Shown piece after piece: positions 36,090 to 47,927 of a DNA stretch of 64,000 nt (the first letter of the stretch is position 1; every line of letters starts with the position of its first letter). The stretch comes from Albifimbria verrucaria. Taxonomy: Eukaryota > Ascomycota > Sordariomycetes > Hypocreales > Stachybotryaceae. The stretch is taken from NCBI GenBank assembly GCA_020081605.1, contig JAHREC010000049.1, positions 4,464,001 through 4,528,000 of the forward strand. The letters are read 5' to 3'. The notes under the pieces are model-generated. The model searched no databases, was not told the DNA's origin, and saw nothing but the letters and a program-made list of their open reading frames with translations. The position numbers were made by a program, and so were the translations under genes.

Positions 36090-36438
36090 TAAGATAAGCT
36101 ATATTAAATATATTTGAATTATTATATTAATATTAAATATATAATATATTAATTAATTTATATAAATACTATTAAAAGAGAGATAAAAGTTAGATAATAA
36201 AATTAAGTATTATCTCTTTTTATTATATAGTTTAATAATAAATATAGAGTTTTATATATTATATATAAGCTTAATAATAGAGATTTCTCTTATATATTTT
36301 ATATAATATAGAAGTATTATAAAATATATTATTTAAAATAGAGAAAAAAATATATATATTTATATTAAATTATTTATAGTATAATATTTTTAATTATATT
36401 AAATATTTATTATTATTTATTATTATTTATATTTTTAA

Positions 36439-36444
<6 letters not shown>

Positions 36445-36482
<38 letters not shown>
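36445..36482. repeat. (AT)19 microsatellite
   Basis: Perfect AT dinucleotide run of about 38 bases directly in front of the repeat R1 copy. Confidence 0.85.
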
Positions 36483-36489
<7 letters not shown>

Positions 36490-37085
36490 TATATTAATAT
36501 AATATTTAAAGTATACTAAAATAGATTAATTTAATATTTATAGAATAATTAAGGATTATATACTTTATTTTTAATTAGCTATAGATAATATAAAAGCTTA
36601 TATTATAAAAAGTTTTATAAAAAGAAATTCTCTATATATAATAAAGAGTTTAATAAATAATAATAAAAAAATATTATATAAAAATAATTAATATAATTAA
36701 TATAATAATATAATAAAAATAAATAAAGCCTTAAAATATAAATTAAAGAAAATAATTAATTAAAAGAAAGTTAAATAATATTAAATTAATATAATTTAAT
36801 TATATAATAAACTATATTAAACTAACTCTATTTAATCTATAGAAGAATATTAATATATAAATAAGAGTTTTTTTTAATTATTAATTAAAAACTATTAATT
36901 ATTAATAATATATAATTATTAAGCTATTTTTAATTAATCTTCTTATAAATACTTTATTTAATTAATAATAAAATATTTATTATTTTAAGTTAAAATAAGC
37001 TTTATTATTTATTTAAGAATAAATAACCTTAATTTTATTTATTCTATATTTATTTTATAATATAAAATAATCTCTAATTATAATA
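36480..37085 (+). repeat. repeat R1, copy in AT desert 2
   Basis: Same orientation and order of words as 30036-30720, keeping extra C and G (for example AAAGCTTATATTATAAA and GCTTTATTATTTATTTAAG). No ORF survives; the element class is unknown. Confidence 0.6.
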
Positions 37086-38230
37086 ATATATATATATATA
37101 TATATTTAAGAATTAGAGTTTATATTTTTAAATTAAATAAATTTAATAATTTAATATATAAAATAAAATAATATTTAAATATATTATATTATTTTTTAAA
37201 AAATTTATAAATAAAAAAAATTATTAAATTAAATTAAATTAAATTAAATATTTAATATTATAAAATTTAAAAAAATTTAAATTTTAAAATATTTTTTATT
37301 ATTAATTTAAATTTTAATATTATTATTATTATTTAATTATTTATATAAATATATTTAAATTATTCTATTATAAATATTATAAATAATTTTATATAAAATA
37401 TAAAAACTATTATAATTATTATTTTATATTATTTTATACTTTCTTTTTATTTAAATTAATATAATAAATATTAATATATTATTAATATTAATATAATATA
37501 AATTATAATATAAATATTAATTTTTAATATATAATATATTTTATTATATTATTTAATATTATAATTTATTTATTTATTAAAATATTTTTAATATTATATT
37601 ATATATTTTAAATATTTAAATAAATCTTTTAATATAATTTATTATATTTTTATTAATAATTTAATTATAATAAATATATTTTTTAATATTATATTATTTA
37701 ATTTAATTTATTATATATTTATTTAATATATTTATTTAAATTATAATATATATATATATATTATTATTTAAAATAAATTTAATTAAATATATAAATAAAA
37801 ATATTATTATTATATTTATAATTTATTAGTAAAGTTAATATATTATTTTAAATATTTATTAAAATTATTTAATTATAAATCTCTTTTATTATATTTCTTT
37901 TATTTCTTTATAATCTATTTAATTATCTATTAAAAATTATATAAAAATTATTTTTATATAAAATAAATTCTATTTTTCTAAAATTACTTTAAAATTATTT
38001 TTTAAAGTATTATTTTAATATTTTTTAAATTTATTTATTTTATTAATATTTATTATATATTAAGTATATTAATTAATAAAGTATATCTATTTAATTATTT
38101 AAAATATATATATAAATACACTTATATAAAAGTGTTTATTTATTTTTAAAATCTAAAAAGCTAAATTCGTATATATATTATCTTTATATAGATTTCTTTA
38201 ATATATATCCACTATACTATAAACTTCCAC

Positions 38231-38882
38231 CTTTAAATATAGGCATTCCAGGTATTTGTCGGAGTATCTAATATCTTTGTTGGCTTATTCACATGTCGCC
38301 GATCTGTTCTATCAACTGGGGCCTGCATCAACTCTAGTCAAATCGACAAATCTGAGACGACTTTTCTGCGCGCATTTTATTTTTAGGGAAGCCGGATATA
38401 CCTTCCGCTTCGGAAAACACTCAGGGATGAAGAACTCGGTTCAAAAAATCAATGTTGCTGTGACAGCCGATTGTACACAGTTATTGAGACGCACTGTTCT
38501 CATCGTCGGTTTCCTCTTGTAGTCATCGACAGTGATCTTTTCACTGGGAATCATGTTATGTTGGCCAACAATAAAAAGTGCTGATTGATTGCTACTTTTG
38601 GACTGACGACGTTGACATTGCGTCACGTATACGTCTTATCATGTATTTGACGTTGTGATCATCGCATGACTACAAATATTTCGTTGCATTTTGGCACATG
38701 AATTAATTCCTAGTAGACAATTTCCTCTGTGAACCTCTGACCACGAGACCTTGCAACCGACCCACCTAAATCATAACTTTTGAGAGCATGAAATCAGAAC
38801 AGTAACCTCACACCAGGCTTCCATCACATAAAACAATTCAATGGTCCTTGGAAGCCGCCTTGGGCACGGATGAAGGCTCGAC
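38231..38882. other. intergenic, no gene seen
   Basis: Normal composition returns at about 38230. The plus frame 38256-38522 (88 codons) shows no domain. This is the 3' flank of the GH31 gene. Confidence 0.4.
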
Positions 38883-41800
38883 CTATGTCGGCGCGTCGTG
38901 ACTCACATGAATGACGACTCCTTTTGATGTGTGCGCGTCTGCAACCGGCACAGTCAGGGTAGTCGCGCGACGATCGTTGTTGGTGTCGGATGACATGTTC
39001 CGATTGTTGGATGTCACCTCTATTTTACTCAAAGGTGTGGACTGCTCGTGCCACAATACCAACATGTAAGTAGATCCAAAAATTGGTGAGAGATCTCCAT
39101 ATCCATTCCACTTCACGTTTATGGTCACAGTACGGGTAAGACGCAACGGGCAATTGTCGGCAGGTACTCTCGTAGTTTTCTATAAAGGAATTCAGGACCG
39201 GGCATATTACGCGATCAATGATTACGTACCTGTTGTATGATGACTTCACAGTATTTGTCTGAGGCCATCTGATCTTCAGTAGTGGCATGTTTCCGGGTAT
39301 ACCATATCCACTACCCACTTGTGGCACGTGTCGAGACGGAGCGCTATCTCGTGAAATTCCATCATCGAGATACATGTGATATGTCTACAAGAGTCAGATC
39401 CATCAAGATGCCCCAGTAAAGGAAACTCACATTATCGCGTCCAGGGTATATATGGATAGTGATTGGAGTTGGACCTTGTGTCGGCAGTGACGGATCTGGG
39501 ATATAATCTCGGACTTCTATCTTCGGAATGATAGCACCTAGATAAATTTGTGAACAAACAAAGCTTCTCTGACAGACGCAGAGTTTATACCTTCGCGGAT
39601 ATACATTGGCGTAATGTAAGGTAACTGGGAGTCCTGGTCGCTGATTTGACAGTTATAATCAATGCGACTTCCTCCATCCGCCATAGGTGCTAGAGGGGCT
39701 CCTAATGGGTCATCTGGTCGCAGATTCATAGGGAACCAGCCGTTAGGATATGGAAGATAGACTTTGCAAGTCTTCTTCTTAGTCTCTGGTTGCAGAGCCG
39801 GCGCTACAAGTAGATCATTGCGAACCATGTATTGGCTTCTGGTAAAGCGTTGATTCTAGAGAATTAGCAGGGTGGCAAGTGATTATTGGGTCCACAACTC
39901 ACATCTGCGGAGAATAGAGATCGGTCTAGTTCATCAGTAATGACCTACAAATGATTACGAATTAGTACCATCAGATCCATATAGAATCAGCTCAATTAAG
40001 GAACAGGCATACCATGGCCCTGGCTAATGGCAAACCGGTAATCATGTTCTCAAACATGGCATCGTACAACAACTGCATTAGACTGTATCGGAGGCGTATG
40101 TAATATCGACAGATCGGCAAGACGGCGCGGTAAATCATGCCCTCCCGTCCCTGAAACCAATCTTGGTGATTCTCATAGTGCTTCTGATAGGCATAGGGCT
40201 CTTGGAAAAGCTTTCCGTCTTTCCTCATCTGACCCTTTCGAGGGCCATCCAACCAATAACGCAATCGTGTGTAGTGATTACTAAGGCAGTGAGCATGCGC
40301 CTTGTAATTAGCAAGAAGGAAAATGACCTACCGGAACCAAGGGAGGAGTGAGTAAGCGCAGTACCAACGAATTATCAGCTCTGGGCTGGCGTAGTCGTGT
40401 TCCGACTCAATAAACTCGAATCCACCAACATCCTGCCCAGATATCGTGATTCCTGAAAGTCCGAGAGCAAGTACCTGTGCAACTGAAATCCCTAGGAAGT
40501 CCCAGGTGGAGGAATTGTCTCCTGTCCAGAGGCCAGCGAAACGGTGGCTGCCAATAAAGCTGCCTCTTCCGATGATGAAGTTACGTCTGTTCTCGCGCCA
40601 CTTGAGGCTGGGACTCAATTTATGTATGTTGTTGAGCCCATGGTAAGTAGCCTTGTGCAGGTTGTAGCTATAGAGAGACCAAATCTCAATGGCCTTCTTC
40701 TGCTTCTCCCGGTTTGGGTCTCCACTCCAACCATCAGAGTCCATCAGCAACCGAAAGGGCAACCTGGCCTAGTGTCAGCCCATGGTTTCAACATTCTGCA
40801 TCAGCGGACTTACGATTTCATATCGCCATATTGCTCAGCGATACATGGTGAAGTCATGTCCTGCCAGACGAAGTCCAATCCGACTTCGAATAGATACTGA
40901 TATTGCTTACCCCACCACTCGCGGACCTCATCCTTGTTAAGATTAGGATAATGCCCTGGATGACCGTTCCCCAGCCGTAGAAGATTCCACCATGGAACGG
41001 CTTGCCAGAATTGAATACCTCGTTGAAATCATATAGATCCGGTTCAAAATAGGGCGGTTTGTCGATGATTGGGGAATTGAAGTACTGCCCTCCAGTGCCG
41101 AATTGCTGGTACCTCTGCGCATAACTCTGTGGTGCTGACGGATCCAGATCTCGCTTGTCCTTGATGAAGTATCCTTTTTCAAGACCTTCATTTAGTGTGG
41201 TATAAGATTCAGATGGCATGGAGCTGATATAGGGCGTGATATTCGTGCTGCACTTCACTCCCTTCTCCCTCAGGCGCCTGAACATGCTGACCGGATCGGG
41301 AAGTGAAGCTCTCTCTTGTCGATTGTAAATGTGCGGTAGTCGTCCTGCATGTCAACATCGATATGCATGCCATCCAGTGGGATACCGTTCCTTCGGTAGT
41401 CTTCAACAGCTTCCTGCACCATGTCTTGATTGTCGTAACCATAGCAACCCTGATGGTTGCCAAGCACATAGCGTGGCTTGAGTCTTGGTCTCCCTACAAT
41501 GGAGGTGTAAAGCTGGATAAGCTCATGAATACTGTCAGCTGCGACGAAAATGCCTCGGAAACTGTTGAACCTTGTTGCTAACCGAATCATATTTGCGTCT
41601 TTCATACCGATATCAACACAAATATGCGAGTAGTTGTCGACAAAGGTCGCAATCTGAGACCTGTAGCCGGGTTGCGAATCGACTTCGATCCAGAATGGTT
41701 CAGAATGATACAGAGGCTCCCTGTCGTCTAGTGGCCCTTCACCGTACACATTCTGGTATCTCATATTGTCGAAATCTTGCAAGGTTAGCTAAGGGACTGT

Positions 41801-42624
41801 ATATAGCTCAATAATTCTTACTGAAGTAATTCATGTATGTCTTCTTCTTGAACAAATTCTTGCCACCCTGTTCACCAAAGCCCATGAAGTCCGCCGTAAC
41901 TGACTTCTCAATCTCAAGGATAGTGGCTCGATTGGTGTAGCGTAGACCCCTCGGTTTGGTTTTCCAGATGACAGCACTCTTTGCCCCTTTACATTCGTGA
42001 AGGTCAGTTTGTCTAGGGTGGCTGCATCAAGAGTTTGAATCTGTGGCACTTGTTCGGCTGGAGGCAAGCTCTCCAAGACTCGTACAGCAGTGATCTGGAA
42101 TGGGTCCTTCTGGATCCATAGTTGAACCTCCACCTTCCGATTTGGAGAATCGGGATCTATCACAGACTGTATGATGTAGTACCGGCTATCTTGGACAATT
42201 TCAGTGACCCAGTTGATACCCTCAACTTCATCAAGATTACGGATGAGGTCGGTGAGGGTATCATAAACAATTGTGCGGCTAAGTTGCCATTAGCAAGAGT
42301 AGGAAGCAGAATTTAGTGGTCGACTTGCCTATTATAGTCAGTAAAGTCGGAGCTACTCTTGTTTGAAGGATCGAAACGAATTCTCCAAACCCGAGGACGC
42401 ATAAACTGAATCAAAAGGAGGGAGTCATCGTTGAACCGAAATACTGCTCCATGGCTGCAGACTGGGTTTTCCTTCCCATCTGGCATAAGCTGGTCTGCGT
42501 CCTGGTAGGATACTGTCGCCGGCCGCTTTACATCTGTGGTCAATCCATCAATATCCCTGAAGAAGTCATCCGCCGTCTGAAAGATGAAGGGATCCCTAGT
42601 CTTGGTTGCTACAAAGGAATCCAT
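38883..42624 (-). CDS. GH31 enzyme, probably alpha-1,4-glucan lyase (1,5-anhydro-D-fructose forming)
   Basis: ATG 42624 (MDSFVATKTRDPFIFQ), no signal peptide, so cytosolic. In order: MGFGEQGGKNLFKK, DREPLYHSEPFWIEV, GNHQGCYGYDNQDMV, GMHIDVDMQDDYRTF, FVWQDMTSP (nucleophile Asp, about 40845-40875), RNFIIGRGSFIG, LWTGDNSSTWDF (acid/base Asp region, about 40520), SGQDVGGFE, then beta-sandwich domains to the stop at 38883. WQDMT and the NLHKATYHGLN stretch match glucan lyases better than hydrolytic alpha-glucosidases, which usually have W(I/N)DMNE. Lyases cut non-reducing ends of starch or glycogen to 1,5-anhydro-D-fructose. At least six introns; the first (42328-42279) is GC-AG. One-base losses at 41298-41300 and 40954-40956. 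The divergent neighbour is the next enzyme of the same pathway. Confidence 0.85.
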
Positions 42625-44409
42625 CCTAGAGGAAAATGGCAAGCTGCCAGCGCAGAAACAATGGAGTAGAAGTTGATGGGTGTGATCTCCGGGGCTTCGA
42701 GTCACAACTGCTGGTAGAAACGAGAGCTTTCGAGATACTATATATAGATCACAAAACATTTACTCATAATAGTATTTACTTAATGATATGGGGAAATTTT
42801 CACTTACAGTGCTTCGTTTCATTGGCTTAACCTACCCTCAAAGCATTGTGAACATGAATCAACATGGTAGGCTATTATGCAACCTAGGAACGCCACCTTC
42901 AGCCATCGCATCCTACCCCTCAGTCTAGACTCAAATTTCACAGCCATTGCTGTGCAAGTTGCAGTTATTCAGCCAAGAATGTCACCGATACAGGCATTGC
43001 GGTTGTATAAGCCGCACACCACCTCATCCAACGCTCTCACCGACGTAGGCGCTGCAGTTGCTCAGACTCCCAGCCCCTCAGTTTGGTTTCTCATTGATGG
43101 AAGGGTAGTTACATCTAATGACCTAAAGCCTATGCATCTTCACATAACCGGAAACAGCTGCATTGTTATTCATGCGCGTTCGACCTGTAAGCTACTTCGT
43201 GTTCATTTGGAGTCAAAGAGCGATGTTTTGGAGGTCTCGGGAGTTGTTTTGTTGGTCAACTAAAGAGCTGGTTCGCTACACATGCCTATGAAGAATCGAT
43301 AGTCCAATGCTCCGGCATTTACAATTGGACAATGACACCCTTCTATGCAAATTATGGTGACACGGTTTGGTTCCCGTGCTGTAAGACAAAAACGGTACTG
43401 TACCTGCGAGAAACATTGCCGATGGTGAGTTCAAAAATACAAAGGCTCCCCAGTAAAGATGTGGATGTTATCGGCCCTTCCAGAAGTTGGTTGTTGGAGA
43501 AGCTCTGAGGCAATGAAGAGTACTTGATTGAGCCAAGGCCATGGATCTCAAGGCACTCATCAAAACAATAACATTGATTGAGAGAGATTGGTCACTTTTT
43601 ATTAAGATTGAATCACGAAAGCCACGGATGAGTCATAGCAGTGATAACTGTCACCTACAAAGACCTATCTCGTGTTCTTGCAGCATGTGATTGTGTCCTT
43701 AGGCAGCAGAGCCAGCCTGAACGGCAGACAAAGATACACGATGACTGAGATGCAAACCTCCGGATTGGGACACTTGCGCTTTTATTCTTACATGAAATAA
43801 ACTGTCCAGATGCTACCTAAGGTGAAATACAAACTGCACGAGAACTCGTATTAGGCAGTGTAAGGCACCCTCTAGCGGACATCGCGAGAGATCTCTCATT
43901 CGTATCAGTGAGTTGGCTATGTGGTGACAGATGAATATCAGGTGGACTCTCCCCAGAGCTGGGATACCGAGATAGGATACACGAGGATTCAAGCTTAAGA
44001 CATCAATATCAGTCTCCTCGGTAGTGCGAGCAGCATGTAAACATGCCTGTACGCAGTGAAGAGTGCTAAGAAAAAGTCCATTCTGGTATATTGCTTGTAA
44101 CAGTACAACAAGCTACCTCGCTAATTCGGCCTTTCGGTAGTTGATGTATGCCGTATGACTGCTACGCAAGAAACTGCCGAAACAGGGCTCAAATTCGGTA
44201 TTGAAGCAAACTACCTAAATAGCCGTGGCGGATTGGTTCCCTTTGGTTACAATTCCCGTCCTCGTCAGCTGAATTGCCGATCGGTATGGACTGTGCCCTA
44301 TATGAACGTCGAGGATTTCTCAGTGAGCTTTCGTAAATACCGGCTTTCACAAACAAGTCTCGGGTTACAAAATCTCTACACTGTTCTGATACCCACGTAC
44401 TCTTTAAGA
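42625..44409. other. divergent intergenic region between the two anhydrofructose-pathway genes
   Basis: About 1.8 kb that should hold both promoters. Two CCCCAG words (43448-43453, 43951-43956) fit the CreA consensus SYGGRG on the minus strand, but such words are common. A 128-codon plus frame lies inside and is listed separately. Nothing else recognised. Confidence 0.4.
42877..43263 (+). CDS. unrecognised open frame between the anhydrofructose genes
   Basis: 128 codons from ATG 42877 to TAA 43263, without signal peptide or known domain. It has hydrophobic alternation and blocks such as VWFLIDGRVVTSND and VLEVSGVVLLVN that could be beta strands. Another protein-like piece (IYNWTMTPFYANYGDTVWFP) follows in a different frame at 43315-43380, so this may be a decayed or base-deleted gene spanning 42.88-43.6 kb. 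Chance coding is also possible. Confidence 0.3.
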   Translation: MQPRNATFSHRILPLSLDSNFTAIAVQVAVIQPRMSPIQALRLYKPHTTSSNALTDVGAAVAQTPSPSVWFLIDGRVVTSNDLKPMHLHITGNSCIVIHARSTCKLLRVHLESKSDVLEVSGVVLLVN

Positions 44410-47216
44410 ATGATGGCTAAGATAATCGAACCCTCATTCGGGCGTTCGGTCATCGATACTAAGAAAAGTGATGGGTATTGGGTAGAGACTTTCCAATTTT
44501 CGAATCAGGAACCCGTTCCAGGAATCATCGCGTATGAAACCTCATCGCCTGTAGCAAGCAAATGTTGACTCGGATATAGATCTGGCCTTGTATCGGGCAA
44601 TGTTGAATTCTTGGATAATCCGTTAGCCACGAAAGGAGGATTAGATGGAGAGACAACAGGCGGTAGCTTCGCTCACCCTCATTGAACACCACGTATACTG
44701 ATGTACCTTTTAGAATGGAAGAAATATGTGATCGCCACATTTGATTCTCCAGTTGCCATTGTCGCTTGTGATGTTACAGGGAATGGCTTGACAGACGTGG
44801 TTGTTTGTCATGATTATGGACCTTTATGCTCGAATGCAACATGGCTGGGGCTGGATCACCTGGCTAGAGAACCCGGGCAGAGAGAAATTGGGTTCCAGCA
44901 CCTGGACTGAGCGAAAGATTGGAAGATGGCCGGCCATGCATCGACTCAAAGCCGGACATTTTACACAAAGGTACATCAATCGTGTAACTGAAAGCCACTA
45001 TGCTGAAGTCATACAGGTCTTTCCTTGAGATCATTGCCGCGTCGGTTGTTCGCGGGGCGCACGACAAGGTACACATTGAAATACACTACGCCAGCATGGT
45101 CTCGTTTCTGATCATTTGCTAGACAACCCCAATCCCCATAATCCGTTTTCAGGCACCTGAGAAAGTCCTTGAGGCGTAATTATTTATTCCTTCTTCCTCT
45201 CTACTTACACTCTTATCTCATATTATCTTATAGAAACGAATGGCCTCGAGAGGTCATTGATGACGAGCATTTCACTGTCATACACGACATCTCAACCAGA
45301 AAGTATGCCATACCATCTATGGAATGTATTTGAATTAAATTTCTTGGCAGATTAGATGGCCCTGACGGCCTTGAGTCGATGCTGGTCTCCTCCCGAGAGG
45401 GACCACCCTTCTCTATTACGATGGTGGAATATGGAAAAGGGAGCTAATTGGAATTGGAGAACCGAAGGAGACACGCCAATCCCCACTTCGGAGTCTCCTG
45501 GCTCTGGAGACCATTGGGGAACAGGTTGTGCTGATGCAGGATGCGTCGGAGGTGATCCTCTAGCATACATCGCAACGCTTGATCCATTTCATGGCATAGC
45601 TGCATGTGTATACACCCCACAAAGCAAGGCCCACGTGGAAGTACATGGAAGCGCCATATTCTGGACGTATATGGGACCCCGAACCAGCTTCAAAAGACTG
45701 GTGACGGTCCAGGACATTACATTATTTGCGCTGACTTTGATGGTACGTTCGGTCGAGGCATGGCCGCTGCGATATTATTCAAGCTGACAGTGTTAGGCGA
45801 CAGGAACGACGAATTCATATTATCTCTTTTCGGTTCGTTGGACCGAGACGAGAATGGAGAGTCTATTGAGGTTCGTTCATGCAGCAATTGGATGCTTAAT
45901 ATTACATAGTAACATTGATATTAGCCTCAACCTGGCCCCGGTCCAAACAAGGTATGTTCTACAGTCCCTGTACCTCAGCGAGCTCGCAAGGATCAAGAAT
46001 ATATCTGAACAAGTCCAGGGCATAATGTATTACAAACCAATAGACCTGGAACGAGGACTGTTCGCCAAGTGGAAGATTAGTGAAGATTCCTCGGCTCGTA
46101 TCGCTGTCGGGTAGGTCAAGTCAAATCTATCACACAACATGTAGACTCACAAGAACAGTAACTTTGGCGGAAATGGAAGGCTTGATATTGTATCAGTTCG
46201 ATATAATGTCAAAAGGTATTACGAGGAACCTGAGCCCATCATTACACTTCACCTAAACCAGTTTGCTGAAACAAGCACGGCTGCCTCGGCAAATACCATC
46301 GTCCCTACTCTCTGGGATAAGGAGGGTATGATATACGTTGCCCGTCCAGCCAGTGTACGTCAAACTCAGAGGCTTCCACTTATTGAGGTAGCCAACTTTG
46401 CCCTGAGTGTAGAGATTCATCCCAAAGGAGCCAAGTCGACCTCGAGCCAGGTCACGGAATCAAGGTTCTCTATGGCTCTATTTCAGATGGACACGACTTC
46501 AGAAGTGCGCTTGGTGTGGAGCCATTCCCACAAATTGTCCCAGTCACCGGTAACAGCACAATGTTTCATGCCAGTGAAGAGTTGGGTGCGATTTTACTTC
46601 GCATTGAACCAATTGCCGAGGCTGGAACATGGCCATCAGCACAAGACGTCCCTGTCAAAACTACCTTCAATACAAGCAGACAGGGCATCCATTTTCCAGA
46701 GCTACAATTCAAGAAAGTAGAAGACCTGTGGTGGGGTGCTCGCTTCAAGGGCATGGAGTTTTACAACCTCTCAGGTTTCTCGTTTCGATTCGAGGATGAC
46801 AAGACGCACATTACGCATATACAATTCTGGACCGCTGGTAAGTGTCTACCAATTGGTGATTACAAGACGACTAGATTAACTCTCTTTTAGGGACTGGTGT
46901 TGATTGTGGCGTGCACAATCATAGCGGCGACATGTTCAAAGAAGTTCACGTATGTTTGTCACTAGGTACACAGGATGGCGGTATGTCTTGTCTCGAAGGT
47001 GATACGTATAATCCGGATGGCAATAATTCTTTCAATCACGTGTCTATCCCTCCACTCTATGAGCATGGCGGGATGTGGCTTCGAGATTCTAATGGGTTCC
47101 CAATCCGAGGTAAAAACAATGTTATCTCTTATCCATGGCATAAGTGGCAGGCTGGTAGTGGGCCAGATATTGATATTTGGATGGCAATTGAGTTTAGTCA
47201 TGATTTAGTGCTATAA
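44410..47216 (+). CDS. aldos-2-ulose dehydratase / anhydrofructose dehydratase homologue
   Basis: Start placed at ATG 44410 (MMAKIIEPSFGRSV), ahead of SDGYWVETFQF, which matches the N-terminus of the Phanerochaete chrysosporium enzyme AUDH. Next come beta-propeller repeats (VACDVTGNGLTDVVVCHDYGP, MHRLKAGHFTQR, WGTGCADAG, DPFHG, CADFDG) and two cupin-type parts with the metal-binding HNHSGDMFKEVH and LYEHGGMW; it ends in YPWHKWQAGSGP and stop 47216. Introns: 45176-45233, about 45347-45394, about 46110-46159 and 46839-46890. Single-base losses at 45399-45401 and 45481-45484, and more between 44570 and 45120, break the frame. AUDH dehydrates 1,5-anhydro-D-fructose to ascopyrone M and on to microthecin. 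This copy ends soon after the second cupin and lacks the long C-terminal extension I recall for the basidiomycete protein. Confidence 0.85.
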
Positions 47217-47927
47217 TTTTATCTTTAGTATACTTTTTGAATTTCATCATTCTCGCTGATTAAAGTAGGGATAATATCAGATGAGTGAAATACACGGGTT
47301 ATATAATGGCTAGTTAGTAATATAAGCTTATCTATAGCTTTAAACTTTTAATAAGTTAGGTTGGGTTATATAAGTAATAATATTAAATCATAAGTTTTAT
47401 TTATCTTTACTTTATTAAAATAAAAATATTATTATAAAATAGATTATATAAAATTAATAAACTTTTAACTTTCTATTTAAATTAAAATACTTATAGATAA
47501 AAACTTAAGCTACTTTAAATATTTAATATATAAATTAATATATAAGGTTTTTTAATAATAATATCTAAGATATAACTTAATAAAATACTAAAGTACTTAC
47601 AATTGTTATATAATATTATATAATAGTATTATCTAGATAGCTAAATAAAGAAATAGAACCTAATTAAAATAATAATAAGAGTATCCAGATAGCAAAGAGA
47701 CACCCGGGCTTCACCCTCTTAAAATTGCCTAACTTGCAGAAGCTCATACTTATTACTTATTAATGTAATCCTTAGCAGAACATGCAACACGCATTCGGAA
47801 TATTTTGCTCTGATTCACGGGCTAAAGGCTAGTACTAGTTAACTATTTGCAGGGGAATGCATTTGTTTTCACACCGTGGAACTGAAATATGCCAATTATT
47901 TTCCCGACATTGTTGAAATCTGACAGA
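47217..47927. other. AT-rich convergent intergenic region
   Basis: 47220-47690 is strongly AT- and TpA-rich, a small RIP-like patch. The rest is ordinary. No gene. Confidence 0.5.

Larger units (their letters stand above)
36090..38230. repeat. AT desert 2 (RIP-altered repeat block)
   Basis: About 2.1 kb, nearly all A and T but with more scattered C/G than desert 1. Begins with the right inverted arm (36097-36245), then an (AT)n tract at 36445-36482 and a copy of repeat R1 (36480-37085). No coding signal. Confidence 0.82.
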
